Origin: Bacteroidales bacterium UBA5382
GTDB taxonomy: Bacteria; Bacteroidota; Bacteroidia; Bacteroidales; Dysgonomonadaceae
Length of the DNA stretch: 64,000 nucleotides
Assembly (NCBI GenBank): GCA_002409745.1
Contig: DHOU01000021.1
Span: 32,359-96,358, forward strand
Reading direction: 5' to 3'
A model generated the notes under the pieces. It did not search any database and was not told the DNA's origin. It was given only the letters and a program-made list of their open reading frames with translations. Positions 23,033 through 30,662 of the stretch are shown here, one piece after another (position 1 is the stretch's first letter; every line of letters starts with the position of its first letter). The translations under genes and the position numbers were made by a program.

Positions 23033-24400
23033 TTATGAAAATAGGGCTCGGAAAGCATCTTCGACTTTTCGAACCGCTTCTATTTTTATATGCACTTTCG
23101 CATTGAATCCTTTCAGGTTATTTGCCGGTACAAGAATACGCGAAAAACCTAACTTTTCGGCTTCCATAATACGTTGCTCGATGCGGTTTACCGGACGAAT
23201 CTCTCCCGAAAGTCCCACTTCGCCCGTCAAACAGGTATCTCCATCGATGGAAATATCCAAACTGGAAGACAAGACGGCGCAAATGACCGATAAATCCATT
23301 CCCGGATCATTCACCCGTAATCCACCGGCAATATTCAAAAAGACATCTTTCTGTCCCAATTTAAAACCGGCGCGCTTTTCCAATACGGCCAGTAACATGT
23401 TCATCCGTCGAATATCGAATCCGGTGGCCGATCGTTGCGGCGTGCCGTAAGCTGCCGTGCTCACCAGCGCTTGCGTCTCTATAAGGAAGGGGCGTACCCC
23501 TTCGATAGCGGCCGAAATGGCTACACCGCTTAATCCTTCGTGATTTTGCGTAAGCAGTAACTCCGAAGGGTTGGTTACTTCGCGCAGCCCCGACCGGTTC
23601 ATCTCATAGATACCCAATTCCGAAGTGCTTCCGAAGCGGTTTTTGATGCTTCGTAAGATCCGGTACATATAGTGTTGGTCGCCTTCGAACTGCAAAACCG
23701 TGTCGACGATATGCTCCAAGACCTTTGGCCCGGCGATGCTTCCTTCTTTCGTAATATGTCCGATAAGAATGACCGGTATGCCCGACTGTTTGGCGAATTT
23801 GAGAATCGTTGCGGCGCACTCCCGTACCTGCGAGATGCTTCCGGGTGACGATTCCATGGCGTCGCTATACACCGTTTGGATCGAGTCGATAATCACTAAT
23901 TGCGGAGAGGTGTTTTGGATATGCGTAAAAATACGGTCGAGATTGGTTTCACACACAATCAGGCATTGATCGTTTTCCAAGCCGATACGGTCGGCACGCA
24001 GTTTGAGTTGCCGCGCGCTTTCTTCGCCCGAAACATACAGGCTTCGGATGTGACTTAGTTTCAGTACCGTTTGAAGTACGAGCGTCGACTTGCCGATGCC
24101 CGGCTCTCCTCCGATCAATACCAGTGAGGCCGGTACCAGTCCCCCGCCCAACACCCGGTTGAGCTCTCCGTCCAACATATCGATGCGCGGCTCTTCATCG
24201 GCTTTTATATCCTTTAGCGGGAGAGGTTGGCTCTGTACCGAGTCGAACGAGCGGGTGTCGGCTTGTTTCGACGCGCTGTTTTTTTGTACCAGTTCCTCCA
24301 CAAATGTTCCCCATTCGCCGCAGGAAGGGCATTTTCCCATCCATTTCGGTGATTCGTACCCGCAATTGCTGCAGAAATAAACCGTTTTCAGTTTTGCCAT
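23033..24400 (-). CDS. radA: DNA repair protein RadA (Sms)
   Basis: RecA-related ATPase that promotes branch migration of recombination intermediates. The 455-residue protein has the N-terminal C4 zinc finger (CSNCGYESPKWMGKCPSCG, about residues 9-27), Walker A GGEPGIGKSTLVLQT near 98, Walker B LVIIDSIQTV near 168, the RadA-specific KNRFG motif (RSIKNRFGSTSELG, near 254), and the Lon-like C-terminal domain with DLSVICAVLSSSLD and GEVGLSGEIRPV. The start is 9 bases after the stop of the YoeB toxin gene in the same direction, so radA may be read from the toxin-antitoxin promoter; no separate TAnnTTTG is visible in the small gap. Confidence 0.95.
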   Translation of the reverse strand: MAKLKTVYFCSNCGYESPKWMGKCPSCGEWGTFVEELVQKNSASKQADTRSFDSVQSQPLPLKDIKADEEPRIDMLDGELNRVLGGGLVPASLVLIGGEPGIGKSTLVLQTVLKLSHIRSLYVSGEESARQLKLRADRIGLENDQCLIVCETNLDRIFTHIQNTSPQLVIIDSIQTVYSDAMESSPGSISQVRECAATILKFAKQSGIPVILIGHITKEGSIAGPKVLEHIVDTVLQFEGDQHYMYRILRSIKNRFGSTSELGIYEMNRSGLREVTNPSELLLTQNHEGLSGVAISAAIEGVRPFLIETQALVSTAAYGTPQRSATGFDIRRMNMLLAVLEKRAGFKLGQKDVFLNIAGGLRVNDPGMDLSVICAVLSSSLDISIDGDTCLTGEVGLSGEIRPVNRIEQRIMEAEKLGFSRILVPANNLKGFNAKVHIKIEAVRKVEDAFRALFS

Positions 24401-24409
24401 GCCTTTATA

Positions 24410-24691
24410 TTACTTATCATCATAATGTCCCAACACCGAGATTACTACGACGATTACCACATCGTCCCTTACCAAATAGCGTAATCGGTTTTTCTTATCT
24501 ATCCTACGCGACCAAATATTACCGCTCAAATACCTGAGCGGCTCAGGATGCCCGGTACCGCTATATGGGTGTTCGGACAATTCTAGGAAAATTTGTTCGA
24601 TTTTGCGGATGATCGGTTTCGGCCCGCTTTTCCGGATATACAAAAGATCCTTTTTAGCTCGGTTTGAAACGGCTATCCTATACGTTCCCAT
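24410..24691 (-). CDS. yoeB: YoeB/Txe-family mRNA interferase toxin
   Basis: RelE-superfamily endoribonuclease that cleaves mRNA in the ribosome; neutralised by its YefM-type partner. The 93-residue frame MGTYRIAVSNRAKKDLLYIRK.. has the typical HPYSGTGHPEPLRYLSGNIWSRRID segment (about residues 41-65), RLRYLVRDD, and the C-terminal GHY with the catalytic His/Tyr end. All key parts are present, so it looks functional, unlike the other toxins in this window. Its ATG lies inside the end of the antitoxin gene with a 19-base overlap, indicating translational coupling. radA follows 9 bases downstream. Confidence 0.88.
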   Translation of the reverse strand: MGTYRIAVSNRAKKDLLYIRKSGPKPIIRKIEQIFLELSEHPYSGTGHPEPLRYLSGNIWSRRIDKKNRLRYLVRDDVVIVVVISVLGHYDDK

Positions 24692-24912
24692 ACATTTGCC
24701 GGATCAATAAACGTAATTCTGCCTTCGCGTATGTCGTTTAGCCCTTCCTGTATAGCTTCCAATTCTTCTTTTGTGGGATAATCCTCTTCGTCCCATGGTT
24801 TTACGATGATGGGTCTCTCGTTTTTGCGGGCGACGATAACGATTTGTTTTTCTGACAAATCGAAGAACTTCTTTTGATTAGCCCTAAATTCTGCGGGGGT
24901 TACGATAATCAT
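24673..24912 (-). CDS. yefM: YefM/Phd-type antitoxin
   Basis: Antitoxin partner of the downstream YoeB. The 79-residue protein begins MIIVTPAEFRANQKKFFDLSEKQ, which is the Phd/YefM N-terminal DNA-binding pattern, followed by IVIVARKNERPIIVKP (residues about 24-39) and a flexible acidic C-terminus that would wrap the toxin. The ATG at 24912 fits the family better than an upstream start at 24948, which lies on the promoter element. The pair is probably autoregulated at the promoter 24946-24953. The 19-base overlap with yoeB keeps antitoxin synthesis ahead of toxin. Confidence 0.85.
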   Translation of the reverse strand: MIIVTPAEFRANQKKFFDLSEKQIVIVARKNERPIIVKPWDEEDYPTKEELEAIQEGLNDIREGRITFIDPANVWERIG

Positions 24913-24945
24913 ATCCTTATGCGTTAAGATGTACAACTTCCGGTA

Positions 24946-24953
24946 CAAAGATA
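24946..24953 (-). promoter_or_regulatory. -7 promoter element for yefM-yoeB (possibly radA)
   Basis: TATCTTTG on the minus strand, 33 bases upstream of the antitoxin ATG. Confidence 0.6.
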
Positions 24954-24985
24954 GGAAGAGTTTTTAGAATTCTGAAATAATTCCG

Positions 24986-24993
24986 TATTTTTG
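24986..24993 (+). promoter_or_regulatory. -7 promoter element for tex
   Basis: TATTTTTG, 44 bases upstream of the tex ATG and divergent from the yefM promoter. Confidence 0.5.
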
Positions 24994-25037
24994 CAATCGA
25001 ATTCCTATCTTCGAATTTTCCAATTTATAATCAGAAT

Positions 25038-27206
25038 ATGTCAATCATAGCTTCTATTATTTCAAAAGACTTAAACCTATCTGTTAAGAGTGTAGAAAAC
25101 ACCATCGAGCTCCTCGACAAAGGCGCTACGATTCCTTTTATCAGCCGCTACCGGAAAGAGGCGACCGGAGGGTTGGACGAAGTGCAGATTGCCGGCATTC
25201 ACGAGTTGAATGAAAAGTACCGCGAGATGGAAAAGCGGAAAGAGTTTATCTTGAAGTCTATTTCGGAGCAGGGTAAGCTCACGCCCGTATTGGAGCAGCA
25301 AATACAGGATTGCTGGGATGCGGTTACTCTCGAAGATAGCTACTTGCCTTATAAACCCAAGCGGCAGACACGAGCGGAAGTAGCCCGGAAAAAAGGACTG
25401 GAGGAATTGGCGAAGTGGTTGATGACACAACCGCAGGATTCCGTCATTTCCAAAGCCGCGCAGTTTGTGCGGGGCGAGGTGCCGGATGAGCAGGAGGCGA
25501 TCAAAGGCGCTTGCGATATTATCGCCGAATGGGTGAATGAAGATGCTTGGGCCAGGCAGAGTGTCCGAAATATTTTTGAACGCGAAGCTGCCATCTCCTC
25601 GAAGGTGGTGAAAGGCAAAAAGTCGGAAGGCGAAAAATATAGCGACTACTTTGATTTTTCGGCGTTGCTGTCGCGCTGTCCGTCCCATCGCCTTCTGGCT
25701 ATGCGGCGTGGCGAAGCGGAAGGATTTTTGCGGGTGTCGATATCGCCCGAGGATGAAAAGTGTATCCTTCGTTTAGTGAAACGGTATGTGAAAAATGACT
25801 CTGAAGCATCGGATTTCGTGGAAAAAGCGGTGACGGATGCTTATAAACGGTTGCTGAAGCCTTCTATCGAAACCGAATTTGCCTCCCTCTCGAAAGAGAA
25901 GGCCGGTGAGGCGGCCATTGCCGTATTTGTGCAAAATCTTCGCCAATTGCTGCTTGCTCCGCCGTTAGGACAACAGCGCATCCTGGCGATCGACCCCGGT
26001 TATCGCTCCGGATGTAAAGTGGTTTGTCTCGATGAGCAGGGCACGTTGCTTCATAATGAGACGATTTATCCGCATCCGCCGCAAAACGAGTATTCGAAGT
26101 CGGCTAAAAAGATCGTCAAATTGGTATCGGCTTACCGCATCGATGCGATCGCCATCGGTAACGGCACTGCTAATCGCGAAACGGAACATTTTGTGACGAA
26201 TCAGCGGTATGACAAAGAGGTGAAAGTGTTTGTCGTGAGCGAAAACGGTGCATCGGTTTATTCTGCGTCGAAAATTGCGCGCGACGAATTTCCCCAATAC
26301 GATGTGACCGTGCGCGGGGCGGTTTCCATCGGGCGGCGTCTGGCCGATCCGTTGGCGGAACTGGTGAAGATCGACCCGAAATCCATCGGGGTGGGGCAGT
26401 ATCAGCATGATGTCGACCAGTCAAAGTTGAAAAAATCGCTTGACCGGACGGTCGAAAGCTGTGTCAATCTTGTGGGGGTAAATGTGAATACGGCCAGTAA
26501 GCATTTGCTCATGTATGTTTCCGGATTGGGGGAATCGCTTGCGCAAAATATCGTCGATTATCGCACGCAAAACGGGCCTTTCGATTCGCGTTCGCAATTG
26601 AAGAAAGTGCCCCGCCTGGGAGACAAGGCGTTCGAGCAATGCGCCGGGTTCCTGCGCATTCCCGATGCCGGTCATCCGTTGGATAATTCGGCCGTGCATC
26701 CCGAGAGCTATTCATTGGTAGAGCAAATGGCGAAAGATTTGGGTTACTCGGTAAAGGAGTTAATAGGAAACAAAACTCTTATTCAACGGATCGAACCTTC
26801 GCGCTATGTAACCTCGGATGTCGGACTCGAAACGCTTTCGGATATTCTTCAGGAATTGGAAAAGCCCGGGCGCGACCCGCGTACTCAAATCCAAACGCAG
26901 GAGTTCGACCCGAATGTGCGCAGCCTCGAAGACCTGAAAGAAGGGATGGTTTTGCCGGGCATCGTGACCAATATTACGAATTTCGGTTGTTTTGTCGATG
27001 TCGGTATCAAGGAAAACGGATTGGTACACATCTCGGAACTGGCAGACCGGTTTGTTTCCAACCCTTCCGACGAGGTTTCCTTACATCAATATGTCACGGT
27101 GAAAGTGTTGTCGGTCGATAAGGAACGCAAACGTATCCAATTATCGATGAAAGCGTCTGAAGTGGGTGATGCATCATCGGCAAACTCCGGATCGCAGGGC
27201 GTTTAA
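25038..27206 (+). CDS. tex: Tex-family RNA-binding transcription accessory protein
   Basis: Cytosolic nucleic-acid-binding protein related to eukaryotic Spt6. The 722-residue protein has the N-terminal helical Tex region (ATIPFISRYRKEATGGLDEVQI at about 30-51), the YqgF-like RNase-H fold (RILAIDPGYRSGCKVVCLD near 315), the helix-hairpin-helix pair (VNTASKHLLMYVSGLGESLAQNIV near 486), and a C-terminal S1 domain (GMVLPGIVTNITNFGCFVDVG near 637). Length and order match the family. It has its own promoter and is followed 14 bases later by ybaK, so they are likely cotranscribed. Confidence 0.94.
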   Translation: MSIIASIISKDLNLSVKSVENTIELLDKGATIPFISRYRKEATGGLDEVQIAGIHELNEKYREMEKRKEFILKSISEQGKLTPVLEQQIQDCWDAVTLEDSYLPYKPKRQTRAEVARKKGLEELAKWLMTQPQDSVISKAAQFVRGEVPDEQEAIKGACDIIAEWVNEDAWARQSVRNIFEREAAISSKVVKGKKSEGEKYSDYFDFSALLSRCPSHRLLAMRRGEAEGFLRVSISPEDEKCILRLVKRYVKNDSEASDFVEKAVTDAYKRLLKPSIETEFASLSKEKAGEAAIAVFVQNLRQLLLAPPLGQQRILAIDPGYRSGCKVVCLDEQGTLLHNETIYPHPPQNEYSKSAKKIVKLVSAYRIDAIAIGNGTANRETEHFVTNQRYDKEVKVFVVSENGASVYSASKIARDEFPQYDVTVRGAVSIGRRLADPLAELVKIDPKSIGVGQYQHDVDQSKLKKSLDRTVESCVNLVGVNVNTASKHLLMYVSGLGESLAQNIVDYRTQNGPFDSRSQLKKVPRLGDKAFEQCAGFLRIPDAGHPLDNSAVHPESYSLVEQMAKDLGYSVKELIGNKTLIQRIEPSRYVTSDVGLETLSDILQELEKPGRDPRTQIQTQEFDPNVRSLEDLKEGMVLPGIVTNITNFGCFVDVGIKENGLVHISELADRFVSNPSDEVSLHQYVTVKVLSVDKERKRIQLSMKASEVGDASSANSGSQGV

Positions 27207-27220
27207 TAAACGGAAAAAGA

Positions 27221-27697
27221 ATGAGCAAAAAACTGAAGACAAATGTTGCCCGGTTGTTGGATACAGCGGGAATTCACTACGAATTAGTGCCGTATGAAGT
27301 GGATGAGTCCGATTTGTCGGCCGTGCATGTGGCCGCGCAACTGGGTGAAAATCCCGAACAAGTGTTTAAAACGCTTGTGTTGGAAGGAAATAAGACCCTA
27401 TATTTTGTGTGTATCGTGCCGGGAGACAGTGAAATCGACCTGAAAAAGGCGGCCGCGGCTTCGGGCAATAAAAATTGCGCCCTTATCCATCAGAAAGATT
27501 TGCTTTCGGTCGCCGGCTATATTCGTGGAGCGTGTTCCCCCATCGGCATGAAAAAGCATTATCCGTCGTTTATCCATCGTTTGTGTGAAGATTTCCCGCA
27601 TATTTATGTCAGTGCCGGCCAACGGGGCGTGCAACTCAAAATCGCTCCCCGTGACTTAATCACCGTCACCGAAGCGGTGGTGGCGGAGTTGATTTAA
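27221..27697 (+). CDS. ybaK: Cys-tRNA(Pro) deacylase, YbaK family
   Basis: Editing enzyme that removes cysteine mischarged onto tRNA-Pro. The 158 residues show the YbaK/EbsC order: TNVARLLDTAGIHYELVPYEVDE, then AAQLGENPEQVFKTLVLEG (about 33-51), the conserved Lys region DLKKAAAASGNKNCALI, GYIRGACSPIGMKK (about 104-117), and the C-terminal VSAGQRGVQLKIAPRDLI. It follows tex by 14 bases and converges with a small lipoprotein gene 13 bases away. The family link is clear; specificity is inferred. Confidence 0.92.
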   Translation: MSKKLKTNVARLLDTAGIHYELVPYEVDESDLSAVHVAAQLGENPEQVFKTLVLEGNKTLYFVCIVPGDSEIDLKKAAAASGNKNCALIHQKDLLSVAGYIRGACSPIGMKKHYPSFIHRLCEDFPHIYVSAGQRGVQLKIAPRDLITVTEAVVAELI

Positions 27698-27710
27698 ATA
27701 TTGCTTGTAT

Positions 27711-27917
27711 TTAGGGGCTTAAATGGAACGCTTTTATTTTGTTCTCCCTGAGTGTCGGTAAAATACGCTTGTCGGAGTTATAATAGAAGTCCGCGCGTGT
27801 GCTCCAGGCGAGGGTAAGGTCATTTGTCCGGCAACCGGAAAATAATAAAGGCAATGCGGTGAAAATAATTATTGCCAATTTCCGCAATCTTACATTTCCG
27901 TGTATTTTCTTGCTCAT
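27711..27917 (-). CDS. Small lipoprotein, unknown function
   Basis: Sixty-eight residues starting MSKKIHGNVRLRKLAIIIF. A basic N-terminus, hydrophobic core and the lipobox LLFSGC (Cys at about residue 29) indicate a lipoprotein cleaved by signal peptidase II. The mature part is only about 40 residues (RTNDLTLAWSTRADFYYNSD..) and matches no family I recognise; the Arg after the Cys is not an obvious retention signal. It is either a small lipoprotein or the first part of a larger decayed gene, since the next gene upstream on this strand is itself a pseudogene. Confidence 0.5.
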   Translation of the reverse strand: MSKKIHGNVRLRKLAIIIFTALPLLFSGCRTNDLTLAWSTRADFYYNSDKRILPTLRENKIKAFHLSP

Positions 27918-27968
27918 CTTTTTTATACAAAGGAAACGAAAGCGGATGAGTGAATCAATGAACCCCGG

Positions 27969-28432
27969 TTAATAAATTCTCCTTCTTATCCTGCTCAGGG
28001 CTTGAGGGATAATTCCAATGTACGATGCGATGTATTTTAGCGGAATGAGTTGTATGAAGCGGGGTTGTTCGGACATTAAATGGATGTATCGCTCCTCAGG
28101 CGATTCGGTCAATAAGGATGTTAGACGCTTACATTTATTGATATATAGTTTTTCACTGAGGATTCTTCCCATTTTGTTTCCTGCTTCGGTGTGTTTATAA
28201 AACGGTTGAAGGTTTTCTTCGTTTAGGGTCCATAATATGGAGTCGGAGAGAGCTTCGATTTGATAGGCGGAGGGAGTTTTGGTAAGAAAAGAATCGTAGC
28301 CGCTTGCAAATTCATAAGGAAAAGTAAATCTCACGGTTATATCTTTTTTCGGGTTAATTTCGATACAAGAAAAATCCAATCTTTATCAGAGATATGGACT
28401 ATCTGCTCAAGATGCTTTCGAATTTGTTCCAT
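27969..28432 (-). pseudogene. Crp/Fnr-family regulator, internally deleted
   Basis: The ATG at 28432 starts a normal Crp-like N-terminus (MEQIRKHLEQIVHISDKDW followed by IFLVSKL) but stops after about ten more codons. A second frame picks up at INPKKDITVRFTFPYEFASG, in the second half of the cyclic-nucleotide domain, and runs through LTESPEERYIHLMSEQPRFI and PLKYIASYIGIIPQALSRIR, the linker and helix-turn-helix, to a natural stop. About 40 residues of the beta-roll are missing and the halves are out of frame. The DNA-binding half could only be expressed from a fortuitous internal start. Confidence 0.82.
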
Positions 28433-28578
28433 TTGTATCCTTTTTGAGTGAAGCGAATACGCAAATGCAGACGACTTTTTTACAATAAAGACAAAAGATT
28501 TTCAGAGAGAGAGTCCCGCCTCAACGATATTCTTCGTAAGATAAAGAATTTGAATAAAAACAATAATAGAAAAAATAG

Positions 28579-28586
28579 TACATTTG
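28579..28586 (+). promoter_or_regulatory. -7 promoter element for the zeta-like pseudogene
   Basis: TACATTTG, 5 bases upstream of the ATG at 28592, implying a nearly leaderless transcript. Confidence 0.5.
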
Positions 28587-28591
28587 CACTT

Positions 28592-29030
28592 ATGAAAGAA
28601 AAATATCTTTACATAATTGCCGGGTGTAACGGGGCAGGGAAAACCACAGCGTCTTTTACTATTTTGCCGGATATTCTGGAATGCAAGGAAAACATTTAAA
28701 GAAACGGTTTTAGAAGCTAAAGATGTCGGATATACAGGTGTATTGCTTTTCTTTTGGTTAAGCAATCCTGAATTGGCAAAAGAACGCGTAAAGACAAGAG
28801 TAAAAGAAGGCGGTCACGGTATTGCGGAAGATGTTATTGAAAGACGATATAGAAATGGGATTATCAATCTATTCGATATTTATTTGTCTAAAGTCGATTA
28901 TGTTATTATATTGGATAATTCGGAAGGAAGACCTTTATTGGTTGCCAAAAAATCCGGTAAAAAAGAAATGAATATCTTTGACGGGAAGCGATTTAATCAA
29001 TTAAAAAATTATTATGACAAAAGAAAATAA
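28592..29030 (+). pseudogene. Zeta-toxin-like P-loop kinase, internally deleted
   Basis: The ATG opens MKEKYLYIIAGCNGAGKTT, a zeta-type Walker A, and reaches LPDILECKE before stopping. A second frame then resumes at KTFKETVLEAKDVGYTG, followed by LLFFWLSNPELAKERVKTRV, EGGHGIAEDVIERRYRNGI and a full C-terminus. In intact relatives the missing piece, about 60 residues, carries the NADE motif with the catalytic Asp and the FETTL substrate loop. The halves are out of frame. Related proteins are zeta-toxin-like sugar-nucleotide kinases; whether this one was ever toxic is not known. Confidence 0.83.
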
Positions 29031-29160
29031 ATCAGTAAAGACAGATGAAATTTTGAAAGGAGTTGAAAAGGCTTACGAACGCATGGTTGAATTCAAACGA
29101 AGGAATAAAGGGGAGATCGTAGTGATGAAAGGAAATAGAATTGTAAGGATAAAGCCTTAA
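29014..29160 (+). CDS. 48-residue partner protein of the zeta-like gene
   Basis: Starts inside the end of the zeta-like gene (17-base overlap) and is open for 48 codons: MTKENKSVKTDEILKGVEKA.. through AYERMVEFKRRNKGEIVVMK to NRIVRIKP. I recall similar short ORFs directly behind this type of kinase in Bacteroidetes, which makes it a likely cognate antitoxin or accessory protein, but no function is established. Mostly helical and basic, no signal or membrane segment. The coupled overlap was kept although the kinase is dead, so this is the surviving half of the pair. Confidence 0.65.
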   Translation: MTKENKSVKTDEILKGVEKAYERMVEFKRRNKGEIVVMKGNRIVRIKP

Positions 29161-29199
29161 AAAATATCATTCGGTATCGTTATCATCGGAAAAAACCTG

Positions 29200-29207
29200 T
29201 ATTTTTG
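29200..29207 (+). promoter_or_regulatory. -7 promoter element for the aspartate kinase gene
   Basis: TATTTTTG, 75 bases upstream of the ATG; the transcript leader would contain the TTCAT repeat. Confidence 0.5.
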
Positions 29208-29229
29208 CAACTTGTACAGAAGTATCCGA

Positions 29230-29276
29230 ATATTCATAACTCATAGTTCATAACTCATAGTTCATCATTCATCATT
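29230..29276. repeat. TTCATAACTCATAG tandem repeat upstream of aspartate kinase
   Basis: Two copies of TTCATAACTCATAG followed by TTCATCATTCATCATT, ending 6-7 bases before the ATG. Same sequence style and position as the array before dapL (21001-21064). Confidence 0.8.
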
Positions 29277-29282
29277 TACAAC

Positions 29283-30662
29283 ATGCTCACGGTAGAAAAA
29301 ATAGGCGGGACGTCGATGTCCCAGTTTCAGGATGTGCTGAAGAACATTATACAAGGCGATCGCAAAGGCGATGAGTTGTATAACCGTATCTTCGTGGTTT
29401 CGGCGTATAATAATGTCACAAACTGGCTGTTGGAGCATAAAAAGACCGGCGAGCCGGGCATTTACAATAAGTTCCTGAACGGTGAAGACTACAGTAGTGC
29501 GCTGGATGCTTTTTGTCAGCGCCTGCTTCTCATCAACGAAGGGTTTGCCGATATCGGGCTTGACTTGAAAGAGGCGCGCGATTTTATCCGTTTCCGCGTG
29601 GACCAGTCGAAAACCATTCTTTACAGCTTGGCGAAGGTATTGGCCTCGGGCTATGTGAATGTGATCGATATCTATTTGGCGGCAAGAGAGATATTGGCCT
29701 CCATCGGGGAAGCGCACTCCGGATGGAACTCAACCAATATACTCAATAATAATGGCATTAATGCCCGCTTTATCGATTTGTCGGGCTTTAACGACAATGA
29801 GCCCCTTACCATCGACCAACGCATCCATAAAGAATTTTCGGGGGTGGATTTTAGTAAAGTGGTCTGTGTCGTGACCGGTTATACGAAGGGTACCGAGGGT
29901 ATTATGCGGGCTTTCGACCGCGGGTATTCGGAAGTTACGTTTAGTAAAATAGCGGTGGAAGTGAAAGCCGATGAGGCCATCATTCATAAAGAGTATCATC
30001 TTTCGAGCGCGGATCCGAAGATTGTGGGAGTTAAGAACAGCATTCCCGTGGGGCATACCAATTATATTATCGCCGATCAGTTGGCCGACATCGGCATGGA
30101 GGCGATTCATCCGAAAGCGGCGAAACCCCTTGAACTGGCGGGCATCAATATTCGTATAAAAAATACTTTTGAGCCGAAACATCCCGGAACCATTATCTCG
30201 CGCGATTACATTTCGCCCGAACCGCGTGTGGAATTTGTCTCCGGGTCGCGTAAAGTCCTTGCTATCGAAGTGCATGACCCGATGATGGTTGGGGAAGTTG
30301 GGTTCGACGCGCGCATCATGCAGTATTTCGAGAAATACGATGTCAGTTATATTCTGAAATCGACGAATGCCAACTCCATTACCATGGTGGTTTGGGATAA
30401 TAAGAAATCGGAGGACCTGATTCGTGCGTTGGAACACGTCTTTTACCAAGTGACCGTTCTGCCGGCTGCCCTTGTTTGCGCCATGGGATCAAACATCGCC
30501 ATGCCCGGATTTTTGTACCGAGCGTCCAAAGCATTATATGATAAAGGAATTAATATTGAGAGCTTTGCTCAGTCATTGATGCAGGTCAATATGCAGTTTG
30601 TCATTAAACGCGAAGCCTACGAAAACGCTGTGATTGCCCTGAATGAGGCTTTATGCAAATAA
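29283..30662 (+). CDS. Aspartate kinase
   Basis: Phosphorylates aspartate, the first step toward lysine/DAP, threonine and methionine. The 459-residue protein begins LTVEKIGGTSMSQFQDVL, the aspartokinase KxGGTS motif (usually KFGGTS), has VVCVVTGYTKGTEGIMRAFDRGYSEVT-type ATP-site sequence near 195-222, and a C-terminal half that fits paired ACT domains (VGEVGFDARIMQYFEKYDVS.., SNIAMPGFLYRASKALYDKG). It is a divergent form found in Bacteroidetes; the presence of ACT domains suggests feedback control by an end product, but which one is not visible. It overlaps the MFS transporter gene by 10 bases. dapF and dapL lie 9 kb upstream. Confidence 0.9.
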   Translation: MLTVEKIGGTSMSQFQDVLKNIIQGDRKGDELYNRIFVVSAYNNVTNWLLEHKKTGEPGIYNKFLNGEDYSSALDAFCQRLLLINEGFADIGLDLKEARDFIRFRVDQSKTILYSLAKVLASGYVNVIDIYLAAREILASIGEAHSGWNSTNILNNNGINARFIDLSGFNDNEPLTIDQRIHKEFSGVDFSKVVCVVTGYTKGTEGIMRAFDRGYSEVTFSKIAVEVKADEAIIHKEYHLSSADPKIVGVKNSIPVGHTNYIIADQLADIGMEAIHPKAAKPLELAGINIRIKNTFEPKHPGTIISRDYISPEPRVEFVSGSRKVLAIEVHDPMMVGEVGFDARIMQYFEKYDVSYILKSTNANSITMVVWDNKKSEDLIRALEHVFYQVTVLPAALVCAMGSNIAMPGFLYRASKALYDKGINIESFAQSLMQVNMQFVIKREAYENAVIALNEALCK

